Notes under the pieces: model-generated
Database searches by the model: none
What the model saw: the letters and a program-made list of their open reading frames with translations, nothing else
What the model was told of the DNA's origin: nothing
Shown: piece by piece, positions 26,424 to 35,707 of the stretch
Numbering within the stretch: the stretch's first letter is position 1
How the letters are laid out: each line of letters starts with the position of its first letter
Translations under genes and position numbers: made by a program
Origin: UBA4781 sp963556045
GTDB lineage: Bacteria > Chloroflexota > Anaerolineae > Anaerolineales > Anaerolineaceae
NCBI GenBank assembly: GCA_963556045.3
Contig: CAUVYA020000002.1
Coordinates: 248,001-312,000 of the forward strand
DNA: 64,000 nt
Direction of reading: 5' to 3'

Positions 26424-28448
26424 ATGGATGAAAAAAATCTACAGCAAGAACTGGAAAAACTGAAGCAGGATATCCATTTCCATAACTATCGTTATCATGT
26501 ACTGGATGATCCATTGATCAGTGATGCACAATTTGACCAGATGTTAAAGCGATTAAAAGAAATAGAAAACACCCATCCAGAATGGGTGACTGCAGATTCT
26601 CCAACACAACGTGCCGGAGCAGCGCCTGCTGAGCGATTTGAAAAAACGACTCATCCACATCCCATATTAAGTCTGGCAAATGCATTTTCAAACCAGGACA
26701 TTCTGGATTGGTACGAACGCATAGCCAGGCTGGATGAACGGGTGCACAATAGCGCTTTTGTTGTCGAACCCAAGATCGATGGATTGACGGTGGTACTGCA
26801 TTATGAAAATGGCGTGTTTGTACGTGGTGCAACACGCGGAGATGGTGAAGTGGGCGAAGATATCACCGATAACATTCGCACCATTCGGGCACTGCCTTTG
26901 CTTATTCCAGTTGAAAATGATGGACCCGACGTGCCGCCTCATCTGGTGGTGCGCGGTGAAGCTTTCATCAATCTGGCGGATTTCGAAGCATTGAACCAGG
27001 AATTGGAAGAAAAGGGATTGAAAACCTACCAGAACCCGCGCAACACAGCAGCCGGATCGCTGCGCCAGCTGGATTCCAGCCTGACGGCAGCACGCCCTCT
27101 GACCTTATTAACCTATGCAGTGGTGGATAGTGATGGTGCAATTCCTCAAACACAATGGAAATTGCTGGCGTATTTGCGAGAGCTGGGTTTTCCGGTCTCA
27201 CGACATACCAGTTTTTGCAAAGATATCCAAGAGGTTTTAAAGGTGTGCGATAACTGGCAGGATCAACGAGACAGCATGCCCTATGAGATCGATGGGCTGG
27301 TGATCAAACTGAATGATCTGGAACTGCAGGCAGCATTGGGTTTTGTCGGCAAAGATCCGCGCGGGGCGATTGCATTGAAATTCCCGGCTAAGGAAGCCAC
27401 AACTGAGCTTCAGGACATCAAGGTCAATGTAGGGCGAACGGGCGTGCTGACACCCTATGCGGTTTTAGAACCAGTGGTGATCGGTGGGGTGACCGTCAAA
27501 CAAGCCACCCTGCATAATTTTGATTACATAAAAGAAAAAGATATCCGTATTGGGGATAGGGTGCGTATCAAACGCGCCGGAGATGTGATCCCGTATGTGA
27601 TCGGACCCATCTCTGAACTACGTGAAAATAGTGTAAAAGAATTCATTCCACCTGCTTCCTGTCCGAGCTGTGGTGAACCGACTGAACATATTGAAGGGGA
27701 AGTGGCATGGTACTGCGTTAATGCTGCCTGCCCTGAGCAGCTAATTCGAAATATCGAACATTTCGTGTCTAAAGGCGCCATGAATATTGTCGGATTGGGC
27801 ATCCGTATCGTGGAGGATCTGGTACAGCATGGATTGGTGCAGGACGTGGCTGATCTGTATACCCTTACGGAAGAGGATCTGCTGCAATTGGAAGGCTTTG
27901 CCGAGAAAAAAGCCCGCAATATACTGGATGCTATTCAGGAATCGAAAGGGCAGAACCTGGCGCGCATTATCACCGCACTGGGGATTCGTGGGGTGGGTGA
28001 GATCGCTGCTATCGAGCTGGCTGCTCATTTTCACGATCTGGATGAACTGGCAAATGCGAGTTATGAATCCATTATAGCAATAGAGGGTTTTGGACCCAAC
28101 ATCAGCCAGGCCATCCTGGATTGGTTTGCCAATCCGCGAAATCGGTTACTCATAGCGAAACTAAAAAATGCTGGAATATGGTCGGTGGAACAGGAAAAAG
28201 ATAATACCAGGATGCCCCTGGATGGTTTGACCTTTGTGATTACGGGCACATTGCCAACTTTTAGTCGTGATAGAGCGACTGCTTATATTCGAGAACAAGG
28301 TGGAAAGGTCAGTGGTTCGGTCAGCAGCCAGACCAGCTATGTGGTGTGCGGGATAGAGCCCGGTTCCAAGCTGGAAAAAGCGCGGACATTGAAGGTTCCT
28401 GTTATTTCTGAAGAAAAATTAAAGGAAATGGTAGAGCGCAATGGGTGA
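26424..28448 (+). CDS. ligA: NAD-dependent DNA ligase
   Basis: 674 residues, normal length. HNYRYHVLDDPLISDAQFDQ is the Ia domain that binds NMN. VEPKIDGLTVVLHYENG carries the adenylated Lys117 (KxDG). RGEAFI, ALKFPA and VGRTGVLTPYAVLEPV complete the nucleotidyltransferase and OB motifs. CPSCGEPTEHIEGEVAWYC...CPEQL is the zinc finger, followed by helix-hairpin-helix repeats (LEGFAEKKARNIL, IEGFGPNISQAIL) and a BRCT domain (GLTFVITGTLPTFSRD). It seals nicks in replication and repair. The stop overlaps the next gene's start by eight bases. Confidence 0.97.
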   Translation: MDEKNLQQELEKLKQDIHFHNYRYHVLDDPLISDAQFDQMLKRLKEIENTHPEWVTADSPTQRAGAAPAERFEKTTHPHPILSLANAFSNQDILDWYERIARLDERVHNSAFVVEPKIDGLTVVLHYENGVFVRGATRGDGEVGEDITDNIRTIRALPLLIPVENDGPDVPPHLVVRGEAFINLADFEALNQELEEKGLKTYQNPRNTAAGSLRQLDSSLTAARPLTLLTYAVVDSDGAIPQTQWKLLAYLRELGFPVSRHTSFCKDIQEVLKVCDNWQDQRDSMPYEIDGLVIKLNDLELQAALGFVGKDPRGAIALKFPAKEATTELQDIKVNVGRTGVLTPYAVLEPVVIGGVTVKQATLHNFDYIKEKDIRIGDRVRIKRAGDVIPYVIGPISELRENSVKEFIPPASCPSCGEPTEHIEGEVAWYCVNAACPEQLIRNIEHFVSKGAMNIVGLGIRIVEDLVQHGLVQDVADLYTLTEEDLLQLEGFAEKKARNILDAIQESKGQNLARIITALGIRGVGEIAAIELAAHFHDLDELANASYESIIAIEGFGPNISQAILDWFANPRNRLLIAKLKNAGIWSVEQEKDNTRMPLDGLTFVITGTLPTFSRDRATAYIREQGGKVSGSVSSQTSYVVCGIEPGSKLEKARTLKVPVISEEKLKEMVERNG

Positions 28449-29624
28449 AGCGACCATCATCTTGAAAAAAGGGCGCGATAAACCTGTACGAAAAGGACAC
28501 CCCTGGATCTATTCGGGTGCCATTGAAAAGATCGACGGAACTCCGCAATCCGGAAGTACGGTCGTTGTGCGAGATACACATGGAGGATTTATCGGCAGGG
28601 CGGCTTACAGTCCGGTATCCAAGATCCGCGCGCGCATGTGGAACTGGAATGAAAACGAAATAATAGATGAATCGTTTTTTAGAAACGAATTGCGTATAGC
28701 CATTTCCTTACGTAAAAACATATCATCCAATGCTTATCGCCTTGTTAATGCAGAATCAGATCATCTTCCCGGTTTGGTGGTGGATCGCTATGCCAACACC
28801 TTGGTTCTGCAAAGCCTGACAGCAGGAGTGGAATACTGGAAGAAGACCATCACCGCTTGTCTGACCGAACTAACCAGCATACCCAATGTCTATGAACGTT
28901 CGGATATGGATGTGCGTGCATTGGAAGGACTGGAGGAATGCTGTGGGGTATTGGCGGGAGAGGATCCTCCTGATACGATAGAAATCGTAGAAAACGGGCT
29001 GCGTTTTCTGGTTAATGTGAAAAGCGGACAAAAGACCGGATTCTATCTTGATCAGCGCGAGAACAGGCAGAAAGATCTCTACCCTATGTAAAAGACAAGC
29101 ATGTTCTGAACTGCTTCTGTTACAGCGGCGCGTTCAGTGTTTATGCCATACAGGGTGGCGCCAGCCATGTGTTATCGGTAGATTCATCTGCAGATTCCAT
29201 TGAACTGGCAAAGATCAACAGCGCTCTTAATTATCCGGATTATTCCAGGCAGGAATGGGTGGTAGCGGATGTGTTTACCTATCTTCGACAAATGCGCGAT
29301 CAACGCAGCCAGTATGATGTGATCATTCTGGATCCACCCAAATTTGCACCCACGCGCAGCCTGGCAGAAAAGGCAGCCCGTGGTTACAAGGATATCAACC
29401 TGCTGGCAATGAAATTACTGGCAGAAGGTGGGACACTGATCACTTTTTCCTGTTCGGGTGGCATCAGCGCGGAATTCTTCCAAAAGATCCTGAGCGGTGC
29501 CGCAGCCGATGCAGATAGACATGTAATTATAGAGGAGCGTTTATTCCAGAGCAGGGATCACACTACCAGCCTGCATTTTCCAGAAGGGGAATACTTAAAG
29601 GGTTTTATTTGTAAAATATTATGA
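28441..29624 (+). CDS. rlmI: class I rRNA (cytosine-C5) methyltransferase, RlmI-like (one frameshift)
   Basis: Two frames form one protein of about 394 residues. The first has the PUA domain (ILKKGRDKPVRKGHPWIYSGAI) and the start of the methyltransferase (ADSDHLPGL-like ESDHLPGLVVDRYA and KSGQKTGFYLDQRENRQ). The second continues CFCYSGAFSVYAIQGGASHVLSVDSS (motif I), VIILDPPKFAP (motif IV) and ITFSCSGGI (motif VI with the nucleophilic Cys). Inserting one T near 29085 (CCTATG to CCTTATG) joins them as DLYPYVKDKHVLN. RlmI modifies 23S rRNA at a cytosine. Since this is a conserved housekeeping gene, the lesion is probably a sequencing error. Confidence 0.8.
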
Positions 29625-29639
29625 AGAAATCATGAAAGA

Positions 29640-30782
29640 TTAATTCTCTTTTAACCAGTAGAACTTTTCCTTATCCTTATACATTAAGTCATCCAAATGT
29701 TTTAATAGCTGATCGGCATCCAGATTCAAGCTGTAATTGTAAAGATAAGAACCATAGCTAAAGCTGAGCGAATATGGTTTTTGACTCTTTTGATTGAAAT
29801 CTTCAAAGCAATCTTTGATTCTATGGATGGTTTTCTGCAATGCTTCCGGTGTAGTGATATCCATGACGATAAGAAATTCATCGCCGCCAAAGCGTGCTAA
29901 AAAATCATTTTGACGCAAACATTCCCGTAGTAATTTCACCGCATCCTGTAGAGCTTCATCCCCGACATCATGACCGAATTTATCGTTGATCTCTTTAAAG
30001 CGATCAAGGTCCAGCAGAATGATAGAAAAAGGTTCCTGCTTTTTACCAGAATTGATCTTGTTTTTAATATAGTGATCAAGCTGCTTGCGGTTATTTACCT
30101 CGGTTAGAAAATCTGTGGATGATTCACGATCCTGGATATTAAGATAGACGATGAGCAGCGACAGCATCATTCCTGACCAGGTGTAGCTAACCCCATAAAA
30201 GAGAACCTGCAGAGCTGCTCCAATAGTTATCGGGATGAGAAAAAACAGCAGAGAGACGAAATGCTTCCGGGGAATATTGTTTCTATTCTTGAAGATAGTA
30301 GGAAAAGGAAATAGGAGAAGAACTACACAAAGGAGAAGATGAAGGAAGTAAAGATCACCGCGGCTGTAAATATTCTGTTTGTTGATTACGAAAAAGTATC
30401 CAGTAAAAATACTAAGGAACGAAAAGATGCCATTTATCACAAGTGGGATCGATAAGTACTTATTGAGTTTAAAAATACGATTTTCATCATGATATATCTG
30501 AAAGTTGGCATACATGATCCACAACGTTAACCCCATGGGTTCGAGGGCAAACAATAAAGTGTTTGAGGCATAACCGATCCATCGTATTTGCAGTCCAGGC
30601 ACTCCATTGACAAACCAGGTGGTCAGATCGATGCAGATAAGAGCCATATTCAATAAAACCAGATCCATGAATAAGCGATACTGTGTAAATTTACGTTCCA
30701 GCCGACTGTGAGCGTAAAAATACATGATGATGAGAACGAGTAATGACAATATACTTGAATCGAATGTTCTAAGGGTAATCAT
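29640..30782 (-). CDS. membrane diguanylate cyclase (GGDEF)
   Basis: 380 residues. The N-terminal 200 residues hold seven hydrophobic segments, resembling the 7TM histidine-kinase-like sensor region. After NIQDRESSTDFLTEVNNRKQLD the GGDEF domain follows: ILLDLDRFKEINDKFGHDVGDEAL and the active site FGGDEFLIV. No EAL domain and no clear RxxD inhibitory site upstream of GGDEF. It would make cyclic di-GMP from GTP in response to an unknown membrane or light/ligand signal. It is convergent with the rRNA methyltransferase and stands alone. Confidence 0.9.
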   Translation of the reverse strand: MITLRTFDSSILSLLVLIIMYFYAHSRLERKFTQYRLFMDLVLLNMALICIDLTTWFVNGVPGLQIRWIGYASNTLLFALEPMGLTLWIMYANFQIYHDENRIFKLNKYLSIPLVINGIFSFLSIFTGYFFVINKQNIYSRGDLYFLHLLLCVVLLLFPFPTIFKNRNNIPRKHFVSLLFFLIPITIGAALQVLFYGVSYTWSGMMLSLLIVYLNIQDRESSTDFLTEVNNRKQLDHYIKNKINSGKKQEPFSIILLDLDRFKEINDKFGHDVGDEALQDAVKLLRECLRQNDFLARFGGDEFLIVMDITTPEALQKTIHRIKDCFEDFNQKSQKPYSLSFSYGSYLYNYSLNLDADQLLKHLDDLMYKDKEKFYWLKEN

Positions 30783-30889
30783 TTTTGTCCTGCTGTTCAG
30801 TAAAAAGAATATTAAACAATATTACTATTCTACAATTTATTTTCGTTAAGAATAGTGTAAAAACAGATGTTTACTGCCAATTGAAAAAT

Positions 30890-30914
30890 AAAAGACTTCT
30901 AGAAGAAGCCTTTT
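30890..30914 (-). terminator. terminator of tmRNA
   Basis: AAAAGACTTCT (30890-30900) pairs with AGAAG...CCTTTT (30901-30914) with one mismatch. On the minus strand this stem follows the 3' end of tmRNA within ten bases and ends in T-rich sequence. Confidence 0.65.
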
Positions 30915-30921
30915 ATAACAG

Positions 30922-31311
30922 TGGAGATGGCGGGAATCGAACCCGCGTCCGAAAGAATAGAGCCTCGAACATCTACGAGCGTAGGTGATTGTTTTTCTTG
31001 CTGCAGGATGGTAAATCACCCAACCAGACCAGCAGCCAGCCACTAGAGCCCGAAAGCTCCCTTACGCCTGGAGCGTGGCTATCCAAACGGCACTCCGGTC
31101 TTGTAACGCCTGCTCCATCTCTGACCGGAGAACAGGATGGGCAGACGTGGTCTGTTTAGAGACCATGAACCCTGTTCAACTGCTAGGCAGCTAAAGGAAG
31201 GGTTGCATAATTTGTGCGTTTGGCACTTGTTTGGTGTACTGATTTTATGAGGTCGGTACCTCTCAGCTCGCAGTCCGGGTTCAGCCTCCTCCGTCGAAGC
31301 CTATCATCCCC
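30922..31311 (-). ncRNA. ssrA: transfer-messenger RNA (tmRNA)
   Basis: The minus strand starts GGGGATGATAGGCTTCGACG and ends GGTTCGATTCCCGCCATCTCCA, the classic tRNA-like ends. GGGGATG pairs with CATCTCC, and the T-arm is intact. The tag frame ends in GCTGCC-TAG. Reading back gives AKRTNYATLPLAA, an ordinary -LAA degradation tag. Length about 390 bases. It rescues stalled ribosomes with SmpB. CCA is not encoded. Confidence 0.9.
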
Positions 31312-31407
31312 GAATATAACTCTATTATAATAGTTAATTATAAACAAAACATCAAAATTGAGAGAAATGTTTGAGCTATTTGGCATAAAATATGCAATAA
31401 TAACTAT

Positions 31408-32025
31408 ATGATAATCGGAATAGATCTCTCAGAAAAAAACAGTGTCTCATCCTGGTCTGACATTGCCAAGAACCAAGTCCGTTATGTGTTCCTGAAATGC
31501 ACAGATGGTTTATCTGCTATGGTGGATTCCTATACTGAAAACCACAACAACGCAAAAAAGCAGGGCATTTTAACAGGAGCCTATCACTGGCTTAATCCAG
31601 CTCAGGATGCAGAAGCCCAGGTGCAGCATTTTCTTCAATCCGCTGCGATCGAAGATGATGACCTGCCACCCGTGATCTGCCTGGACCTATATACGTCGTC
31701 CAGTTCAGTTCTGGAAGCGAAACTTCAAACTGTGCTCGAATCCGTGGAAATTGGCTGTAAAAAGAGACCCATTATTTACACATCCCGCACTTACTGGCGT
31801 AAATATCTGGCAACAACTACATGGCCTGCCGAATACCCTCTATGGATTGATGAACCCAGTGCCGATTGGCCTGCCCAATTGTATCCCTGGATCGGATGGA
31901 CCTTGTGGCAGTTCTCATACCAATCCAAAATTCCCGGTGTTAGTGGTATGGTTGGGAGCAACTGGTTCAATGGCAATGTAAGTGATTTGAAATACCTTGC
32001 CAAAGAAGGATTGCTTAAAAGGTGA
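31408..32025 (+). CDS. GH25 lysozyme-like protein, catalytic Glu missing
   Basis: 205 residues covering one whole GH25 fold. IIGIDLSEKNSVSSW is the first strand with its catalytic-site Asp. KCTDGL, GAYHWLNPAQDAEAQ and PIIYTSRTYW are typical GH25 segments, ending in GWTLWQFSY. The second active-site segment reads VICLDLYTS where active members have D-x-E, so the acid Glu is replaced by Tyr and the enzyme is probably inactive as a muramidase. No signal peptide and no good ribosome-binding site before the ATG. It lies four bases before a second GH25 gene, suggesting duplication and divergence. Confidence 0.75.
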   Translation: MIIGIDLSEKNSVSSWSDIAKNQVRYVFLKCTDGLSAMVDSYTENHNNAKKQGILTGAYHWLNPAQDAEAQVQHFLQSAAIEDDDLPPVICLDLYTSSSSVLEAKLQTVLESVEIGCKKRPIIYTSRTYWRKYLATTTWPAEYPLWIDEPSADWPAQLYPWIGWTLWQFSYQSKIPGVSGMVGSNWFNGNVSDLKYLAKEGLLKR

Positions 32026-32028
32026 GCT

Positions 32029-33009
32029 ATGATACCTGGAATTGATGTCTCCCACTGGCAAAGCGATATTGACTGGAGAAAAGTTGCTGAAGCGGGGGTG
32101 CAGTTTGCCTTCCTCAAGGCATCTGAATTTCCTGATAAAAAGATCAAGATGTACGAGGATGAAAAATTTTTAGTTAACCGTGAGGGCTGTATTGAGAACG
32201 GTATCCTGTGGGGAGCTTACCATTTCTTTCGAACCCACATTGATCCTATCCATCAGGCAGAATCATTTTGCAATTTTGTGGGGGAGGTTTCATGCTTACC
32301 GCTGGTTCTTGACCTTGAAGTGGCTGGATGCAAGGGTACCAAATTAGCACGCAAGGTGAAAAGTTTTGTAGATACGGTCACCGAAATTACCGGACGTAAA
32401 CCCATCATCTATACCAGCGGAGGATTCTGGAGACCATTTCTGACTTATGAAAATAGTTCGGATGTGGACTGGGCTGTTGAATTTCCTTTATGGGTAGCGC
32501 GATATACCAGTCAGTGGCCTGGAACGATCTACCCGTGGAGTGGATGGGATTTCTGGCAATACAGCGATCATGGTCGTCTACCCGGTATCAAGACGAATGT
32601 GGATCTGAACTGGTTCGCTGGTTCGCTGGATGATCTGCGAGAACGATTCCTGCCGGAAGGCAGCGTGGTGGTTGAAGAAGAAGAGCCGCAAGAGATCGTT
32701 ATTGATAGTGAACCCGAAAGACCGGATGAAGATGAACCAGAGCAAGAACCACCATCCATAATTGTAGAAAATCCTCCGCAAGAAGATAATAACGAACCGG
32801 AAGAAGTAATAACAACACCACCCTCCGATCAGGATGAAAACGAAACGGCGCCGGTTGAACCAAATACTCCTGCGAACAATAAAAATATTCCCTGCCTGCA
32901 ATCCCTTTTTCAGGTAATATTCAACAAAAAAAGCATAAAAAAAGCAGATCCGGAGCAATCACGGGAATGGATTGAAGAAGTCGTGTACCGCGATAAGAAG
33001 AAGAACTAG
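32029..33009 (+). CDS. GH25 lysozyme-like protein with acidic proline-rich tail
   Basis: 326 residues. GH25 domain at 1-210: IPGIDVSHWQSDIDW, FAFLKASEF, GILWGAYHFF, LPLVLDLEVAG with an intact D-x-E, RKPIIYTSGGFW and GWDFWQYS. Then an extended tail of about 90 residues rich in Glu, Pro, Asp and Asn. A short basic end follows (NKKSIKKAD...YRDKKKN). Muramidases of this family cleave the MurNAc-GlcNAc bond. There is no signal peptide, so export would need another route, as for phage endolysins. It follows its inactive-looking paralogue by three bases. Confidence 0.8.
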   Translation: MIPGIDVSHWQSDIDWRKVAEAGVQFAFLKASEFPDKKIKMYEDEKFLVNREGCIENGILWGAYHFFRTHIDPIHQAESFCNFVGEVSCLPLVLDLEVAGCKGTKLARKVKSFVDTVTEITGRKPIIYTSGGFWRPFLTYENSSDVDWAVEFPLWVARYTSQWPGTIYPWSGWDFWQYSDHGRLPGIKTNVDLNWFAGSLDDLRERFLPEGSVVVEEEEPQEIVIDSEPERPDEDEPEQEPPSIIVENPPQEDNNEPEEVITTPPSDQDENETAPVEPNTPANNKNIPCLQSLFQVIFNKKSIKKADPEQSREWIEEVVYRDKKKN

Positions 33010-33905
33010 AGATAACCATCCAGCGGAGACCAACCGATAGTTTTCAACCGGAGTCGATACAGGCTGTGGCTGGATGTAATGTACAAAGATCTGCGATCTT
33101 CGTCACCCCAGGCGAGGTTCGCAGTTTTTTGTGCCAAATGGATCTTTCCAAGCAGGGTGTGATCACTTCGATAAACCCAGATACCTTCTGGACCGGTGAC
33201 GAAGAAATTACCGCTGCGGTCCAGTTTCATGCCATCCGGTCTTGCATCACCCGCTCCCCATAATTCCATGATGACCTGACCACCTTGCAAATGACCATCG
33301 TTGGCGATGATGAACTGGCGAACATGCTGTTTCACCGTATCAATTGCGTAAAGCGTCGTTTGATCGTACGAAAGAGCTACACCATTCGGGCGATCAAAAT
33401 CAGAACTCTCCAAATATGGTTGAGTCCAGCCTTGTTGAAAACTGAACAATCCCTGGAAAGCAAGTTCCTGTTCTGCCGGTCCACCATTTCCGGCGCGTAA
33501 TCCATAGATGGGATCGGTGAAATACAGAATCCTATTAGTGGAAAGAACAAGATCATTAGGAGAATTGAGTTTTTTCCCACGGTAGTGGTTTGCCAATACC
33601 TGTTTTTTTCCGTACTTATACGTGGTTATAGCACGTGTCTGGTGTTCACAGGCGAGGATGTTTCCTGCCGTGTCAAGTGTGAGACCATTGCTGAATCCGC
33701 TGGGATGATAGATGGATTCGATGCCTTTTGAGGCGCTGTAGCGAAACAGGGTATCAGCCGGGATATCAGAGAAATACAGGCAGTTCTCACGAGCATGCCA
33801 TACCGGTCCTTCTGTGAATTGAAATCCCTCCTCGATCAATTCAAGGGTTGAATCCAGATCAACCAGGTCCTTAAAATCAGAATGCAGCGGCTCAAAGATT
33901 TTCAT
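33006..33905 (-). CDS. SMP-30/gluconolactonase family protein
   Basis: 299 residues forming a six-bladed propeller. FQFTEGPVWHARENCLYFSDI carries the conserved metal-binding Glu of SMP-30. SGFSNGLTLDTAGNILACEHQ, GKKLNSPNDLVLSTNRILYFTDPIYG with the metal-binding Asn-Asp, and RPNGVALSYDQTTLYAIDTV follow in order, and RPDGMKLDRSGNFFVTG completes the metal site. Members hydrolyse lactones such as gluconolactone using Ca or Zn. Cytosolic. The stop overlaps the convergent GH25 gene by four bases; the start lies 11 bases after the stop of pncB, so the two are probably co-transcribed. Confidence 0.85.
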   Translation of the reverse strand: MKIFEPLHSDFKDLVDLDSTLELIEEGFQFTEGPVWHARENCLYFSDIPADTLFRYSASKGIESIYHPSGFSNGLTLDTAGNILACEHQTRAITTYKYGKKQVLANHYRGKKLNSPNDLVLSTNRILYFTDPIYGLRAGNGGPAEQELAFQGLFSFQQGWTQPYLESSDFDRPNGVALSYDQTTLYAIDTVKQHVRQFIIANDGHLQGGQVIMELWGAGDARPDGMKLDRSGNFFVTGPEGIWVYRSDHTLLGKIHLAQKTANLAWGDEDRRSLYITSSHSLYRLRLKTIGWSPLDGYL

Positions 33906-33916
33906 ACGAGTTGAGA

Positions 33917-35470
33917 TTATGTATCACCATTGGTATTCTTGAGGATTAATGTATGTTTGAGATCCCATAATTTTTGAGAAAGAGAAACATGGTAATCATG
34001 GGGGATAACCAGTCGTTTTACTCCCGGATAAAGGCACTGCATGTCTTTTTCACGGGTTTTGCGGATTTGTTCCAGGCTTGGGAGAGTGTAAACGATCTTT
34101 CCATCGACGATAATATCCTCGAGCAGAGGCTCGATCTTAGAGAGCTGCGAATGATTTAAAGTGCGTGATTTAGTATGATCAAAAGGATGGTGAAGGCAGA
34201 TAGCTTCTGCCTGCTGTGGTTCTTCCTCATCCAGTGCGATTAAATCAGCGATAGCTTTTTCGCGTAAATCGTACAGGCGCCATACGCGTTTCTTACCGGG
34301 ATTAAGGGTTTTTACAGGAGAATCGGAAATCTTGATCGCCGGTTTCCATGAATCTACGTTCTTGATTGATACCAGTTTATATACTCCGTCTAGTGCCGGA
34401 TCACCACTGGAAGTGATCATACGCGTGCCAACTCCATACGCCAGACGATTGATCAATGCGTCCGCATCCAATCCGTAACGACCGGCTTCTTCACGAATCT
34501 GGGTGATGATCTGCCATATAACCAGTTCATCAAGTTGGTTAGAAAGGACGATCAATACATCCTCAAAACCAGCTTCGTTTAGTAATTTAGCTGCCTGGAT
34601 GCTCAGGTATGCCAGGTCGCCTGAATCCAAACGAATGCCAATTGGCTTATGCCCCTTGGATTTCAATTCATTAAAGACTTTGATTGCATTTGGAATGCCG
34701 CTATCCAGTGTACTGATCGTATCAACCAGTAAAATACAATTATCAGGGTATTCTGTGGCATAGGCACGAAATGCATCCAGTTCCGTCCCTCCCAGTGCTG
34801 TGAAAGCCTGGATCATGCTGTGAGCATGAGTACCACTTGGTGGAATACCCAGGTGCTTGCTGATTCCTACGTTGGAAGTTGCGTCCGCGCCACCAATAAC
34901 AGCAGCACGCGCACCGGCATTGGCAGCTTTTTCCTGCGCTCGCCGTAAGCCAAATTCCAGCACCATCTGTCCATGACAGCTTTCATGGATGCGGGATGCT
35001 TTAGTGGCGATCAGGGTTTGGTAATTCAAATGATTCAACAGAGATGATTCCAGTAATTGTGCCTGTATGATAGGACCTTCCACAACCGCCACGGGAACAT
35101 TCGGGTGAATGACACGCCCTTCAGGAATGGCTCTCAGGGTAATATTCGAGAAAGGTTGATCCCCTTCCAACCACTGCAAAAAATCCTCAGCAAATAGAGC
35201 ATCACCATGTGCATTTTTCAAACTTTGCAGGTACGCTATTTCTTCCGTACCGAAGCGGGCTTCCTGCATCCAGTCCAGCAGCCATTCCAGTCCGGCATTA
35301 ATACAATATCCGGATTGGTGTGATCCGTAATCGGGATAGCTGCGGAAAAAATAATCGAACTGAGCGATAGTATCGCGCATTCCATTACGGTAATAGATCT
35401 GCGCCATGGTCAGTTGATACAGATCGGTGAACAAAACGCCATTAGAGAGATCTTTATCTTTTTGATTCAT
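33917..35470 (-). CDS. pncB: nicotinate phosphoribosyltransferase
   Basis: 517 residues. LFTDLYQLTMAQIYYRNGM is the family start, FDYFFRSYP and LEFGLRRAQEKA follow. VIGGADATSNVGISKHLGIPPSGTHAHSM holds the nicotinate/PRPP pocket with the His autophosphorylation segment, and GIRLDSGDLAYLS is a diagnostic strand. YGVGTRMITSSGDPALDGVYKLV closes the barrel. It makes nicotinate mononucleotide from nicotinate and PRPP for NAD salvage. Full length. Confidence 0.95.
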   Translation of the reverse strand: MNQKDKDLSNGVLFTDLYQLTMAQIYYRNGMRDTIAQFDYFFRSYPDYGSHQSGYCINAGLEWLLDWMQEARFGTEEIAYLQSLKNAHGDALFAEDFLQWLEGDQPFSNITLRAIPEGRVIHPNVPVAVVEGPIIQAQLLESSLLNHLNYQTLIATKASRIHESCHGQMVLEFGLRRAQEKAANAGARAAVIGGADATSNVGISKHLGIPPSGTHAHSMIQAFTALGGTELDAFRAYATEYPDNCILLVDTISTLDSGIPNAIKVFNELKSKGHKPIGIRLDSGDLAYLSIQAAKLLNEAGFEDVLIVLSNQLDELVIWQIITQIREEAGRYGLDADALINRLAYGVGTRMITSSGDPALDGVYKLVSIKNVDSWKPAIKISDSPVKTLNPGKKRVWRLYDLREKAIADLIALDEEEPQQAEAICLHHPFDHTKSRTLNHSQLSKIEPLLEDIIVDGKIVYTLPSLEQIRKTREKDMQCLYPGVKRLVIPHDYHVSLSQKLWDLKHTLILKNTNGDT

Positions 35471-35511
35471 TTTTCTTACCTGATAAATTTGATACCTGCA
35501 TTATAAAACAA

Positions 35512-35541
35512 GAAAAGGGCTCTGGTAGAGAAAAGCCCTTT
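35512..35541. terminator. terminator of the first radical SAM operon
   Basis: AAAAGGGCT pairs with AGCCCTTTT around a 12-base loop, with A-run and T-run on the two sides. It ends the minus-strand radical SAM operon 23 bases after the small ORF and is duplicated, almost unchanged, at 40202-40233. Confidence 0.75.
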
Positions 35542-35563
35542 TCAAACGACACTATTTTGTTTT

Positions 35564-35701
35564 TTACCCCATTATCATATTCATTAAAATGGTGGCTGAT
35601 TCCTTAAATTCACGTTGATGTATCTTTTCCATGATGATGGTGATCCAATGGTGATTGTCTTTGATGAAAATTAAGAATACCAGCCACCCGCCAATATTCA
35701 T
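35564..35701 (-). CDS. 45-residue peptide downstream of radical SAM gene 1
   Basis: ATG 35701 starts six bases after the radical SAM stop and encodes MNIGGWLVFLIFIKDNHHW, then ITIIMEKIHQ and a polar/hydrophobic end to TAA at 35564. One N-terminal hydrophobic segment and a DNHHW turn are visible. The codon-by-codon copy downstream of radical SAM gene 2 (40260-40397) keeps the first 31 residues with few changes. Coding constraint is therefore likely. It may be a small membrane peptide or a precursor for the neighbouring enzyme; no known precursor family is recognised. Confidence 0.45.
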   Translation of the reverse strand: MNIGGWLVFLIFIKDNHHWITIIMEKIHQREFKESATILMNMIMG

Positions 35702-35707
35702 AATTCA

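Noticed and set aside
30846..31386. Short ORFs at 30785-31386
   Set aside because: They overlap tmRNA; the sequence is fully explained by that RNA.
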